A stretch of 40,336 nucleotides of DNA, from the NCBI GenBank assembly GCA_964630925.1, contig CAZVZK010000091.1:1-40336 (forward strand), in the 5' to 3' direction. Below the pieces are notes generated by a model. That model was not told the origin of the DNA. It did no database searches and was given only the letters and a program-made list of their open reading frames with translations. This document shows, in pieces, positions 39,685-40,336 of this stretch. Position 1 is the first letter of the stretch, and each line of letters starts with the position of its first letter. The position numbers were made by a program, and so were the translations under genes. The DNA is from RGDT01 sp964630925 (lineage in GTDB: Bacteria > Planctomycetota > Planctomycetia > Gemmatales > Gemmataceae).

Positions 39685-40336
39685 TCAGAAGGCGCCGCGT
39701 GCGCCGCTGCCGGGGCCGATGCGCTGGAGCCCGCCGCCGCCAATGGCGTTAGACGGGGGCGGAGGCGGAGGCGGCGGGGGCGGCGGGGGCGGGGGCGGAG
39801 GCGGAGGCGGAGGCGGGGGGACGTAGGGGCCCTCGGCGGAGAAGCTGTCCACCTTGATGGCCCCGGCGGTGCCGCTCAGACGCAGGCCGGCGGTGCCCGC
39901 GCTGATCGTCGCGTCGTTGGCCTGGAGGAGGCGGGTGCCGTTCATGTACAGGCCGAGCGACGTGCCCGACAGGCGGAGCTCCATCGTCCCCGACGACATG
40001 GTGGTGGTCGCCGTGGCGAGGCGGACGAGGCGGCCGCCGGAGCGGCGGTAGAGGTTGACCACGACGGAGCCGCGCAGGCCGGGGGCGGCGTACATCTCGG
40101 CCAGGTAGCCGGTGCCCTCGCCGTCGCCGCTGTAGCGGCCCAGCAGGCCGACGGAGTCGTTGGAGCCGGCGGCCAGGTTGACGTTGGCCTTGACGGTCAT
40201 GTCGGCGGTGCTGGCGGCGTTGAGGACGGCGATGTCCAGCCCGGTGGTGTTGCTGGCCTGGCCGTTGGCGACGGCGAGGCCGCCGGCCTTCTCGGTGTAC
40301 ATGGTGCCGAGGCGGCCACGGAGGGCGGCCGTGAAG
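39685..40336 (-). CDS. Surface-repeat protein with polyproline tail (5' end beyond window)
   Basis: The frame is open to the window edge (217 codons seen), so the N-terminus is missing. The visible part is one repeat like the fourth repeat of the neighbouring gene: GRLGTMYTEKAGGLAV, then VGLLGRYSGDGEGTGYLAEM, VVVNLYRRSGGRLVRLATAT and TAGLRLSGTAGAIKVDSFS. It is followed by EGPYV, 22 consecutive prolines (codons 39754-39819), and SNAIGGGGLQRIGPGSGARG as the C-terminus. The two genes are tandem paralogues with similar terminators. The polyproline run probably makes a rigid spacer at the cell surface, and such a run would need EF-P for translation. The function is inference. Confidence 0.8.
   Translation of the reverse strand, partial: FTAALRGRLGTMYTEKAGGLAVANGQASNTTGLDIAVLNAASTADMTVKANVNLAAGSNDSVGLLGRYSGDGEGTGYLAEMYAAPGLRGSVVVNLYRRSGGRLVRLATATTTMSSGTMELRLSGTSLGLYMNGTRLLQANDATISAGTAGLRLSGTAGAIKVDSFSAEGPYVPPPPPPPPPPPPPPPPPPPPPPSNAIGGGGLQRIGPGSGARGAF

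Noticed and set aside
1..40336. tRNA, rRNA, CRISPR array or complete insertion sequence
   Set aside because: Looked for tRNA T-loop cores, rRNA segments, regularly spaced direct repeats and transposase motifs by eye; none was convincing. A tRNAscan, Infernal and ISfinder-type search would settle it.

Overview
The window is about 40 kb of very GC-rich bacterial DNA that most resembles a planctomycete of the Gemmata type. This is inferred from family content, not from a marker gene. The diagnostic families are a cytochrome-type PSD1/DUF1549 protein at the left edge, a DUF1559 prepilin-like protein with its small lipoprotein, a TIGR03067-type secreted protein, a surface protein opening with an LEALEARDVPA motif, a Uma2 nuclease, a prenyltransferase-repeat protein and a multi-PAS hybrid kinase. 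I saw no rRNA, tRNA, CRISPR array or complete insertion sequence.

Layout. 1-3421: partial PSD1-type gene (-), a repeat-rich spacer, then a + strand operon of a GmhA-like SIS isomerase, an unusual ROK kinase and a Uma2 protein. 3477-13157: a 9.7 kb three-gene operon (-) of a 1721-aa membrane-anchored protein with a caspase-like domain and a vWA domain, a 787-aa membrane-anchored caspase-like paralogue, and a 711-aa secreted protein with carboxypeptidase-regulatory-like repeats. Both caspase-like domains have lost catalytic residues. 13262-15420: small membrane protein, prenyltransferase-repeat protein and a hypothetical. 15515-16539: HEPN protein with an overlapping partner (-). 16649-22787: ABC exporter (ATPase plus large FtsX-like permease carrying an EF-hand loop), a possible DUF6985 protein, a large inverted repeat, and a DMT-like transporter built from two nearly identical halves.

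22788-31056 is an accessory stretch. It holds a non-genic fragment resembling the variable/template region of diversity-generating retroelements, a sigma-70-family factor, an unrecognised 512-aa protein, an 877-bp spacer with a strong hairpin and a near-consensus promoter, a second HEPN-type protein carrying RX4H, two phage structural remnants, TIGR03067-type and lipoprotein genes, an HNH endonuclease with an overlapping small protein, and palindromic repeats. 31057-40336 is a - strand run of a hybrid histidine kinase, lipoprotein plus DUF1559 pair, proline-rich exported protein, and two surface proteins built from the same jelly-roll-like repeat, each ending at a similar hairpin terminator.

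The best candidate for an undescribed system is the 3477-13157 operon. All three products appear exported or anchored with their bulk outside the cytoplasm, the genes are tightly coupled, and two caspase folds have decayed in different ways beside an intact vWA MIDAS. The DGR-like fragment at about 23.1 kb is the second.
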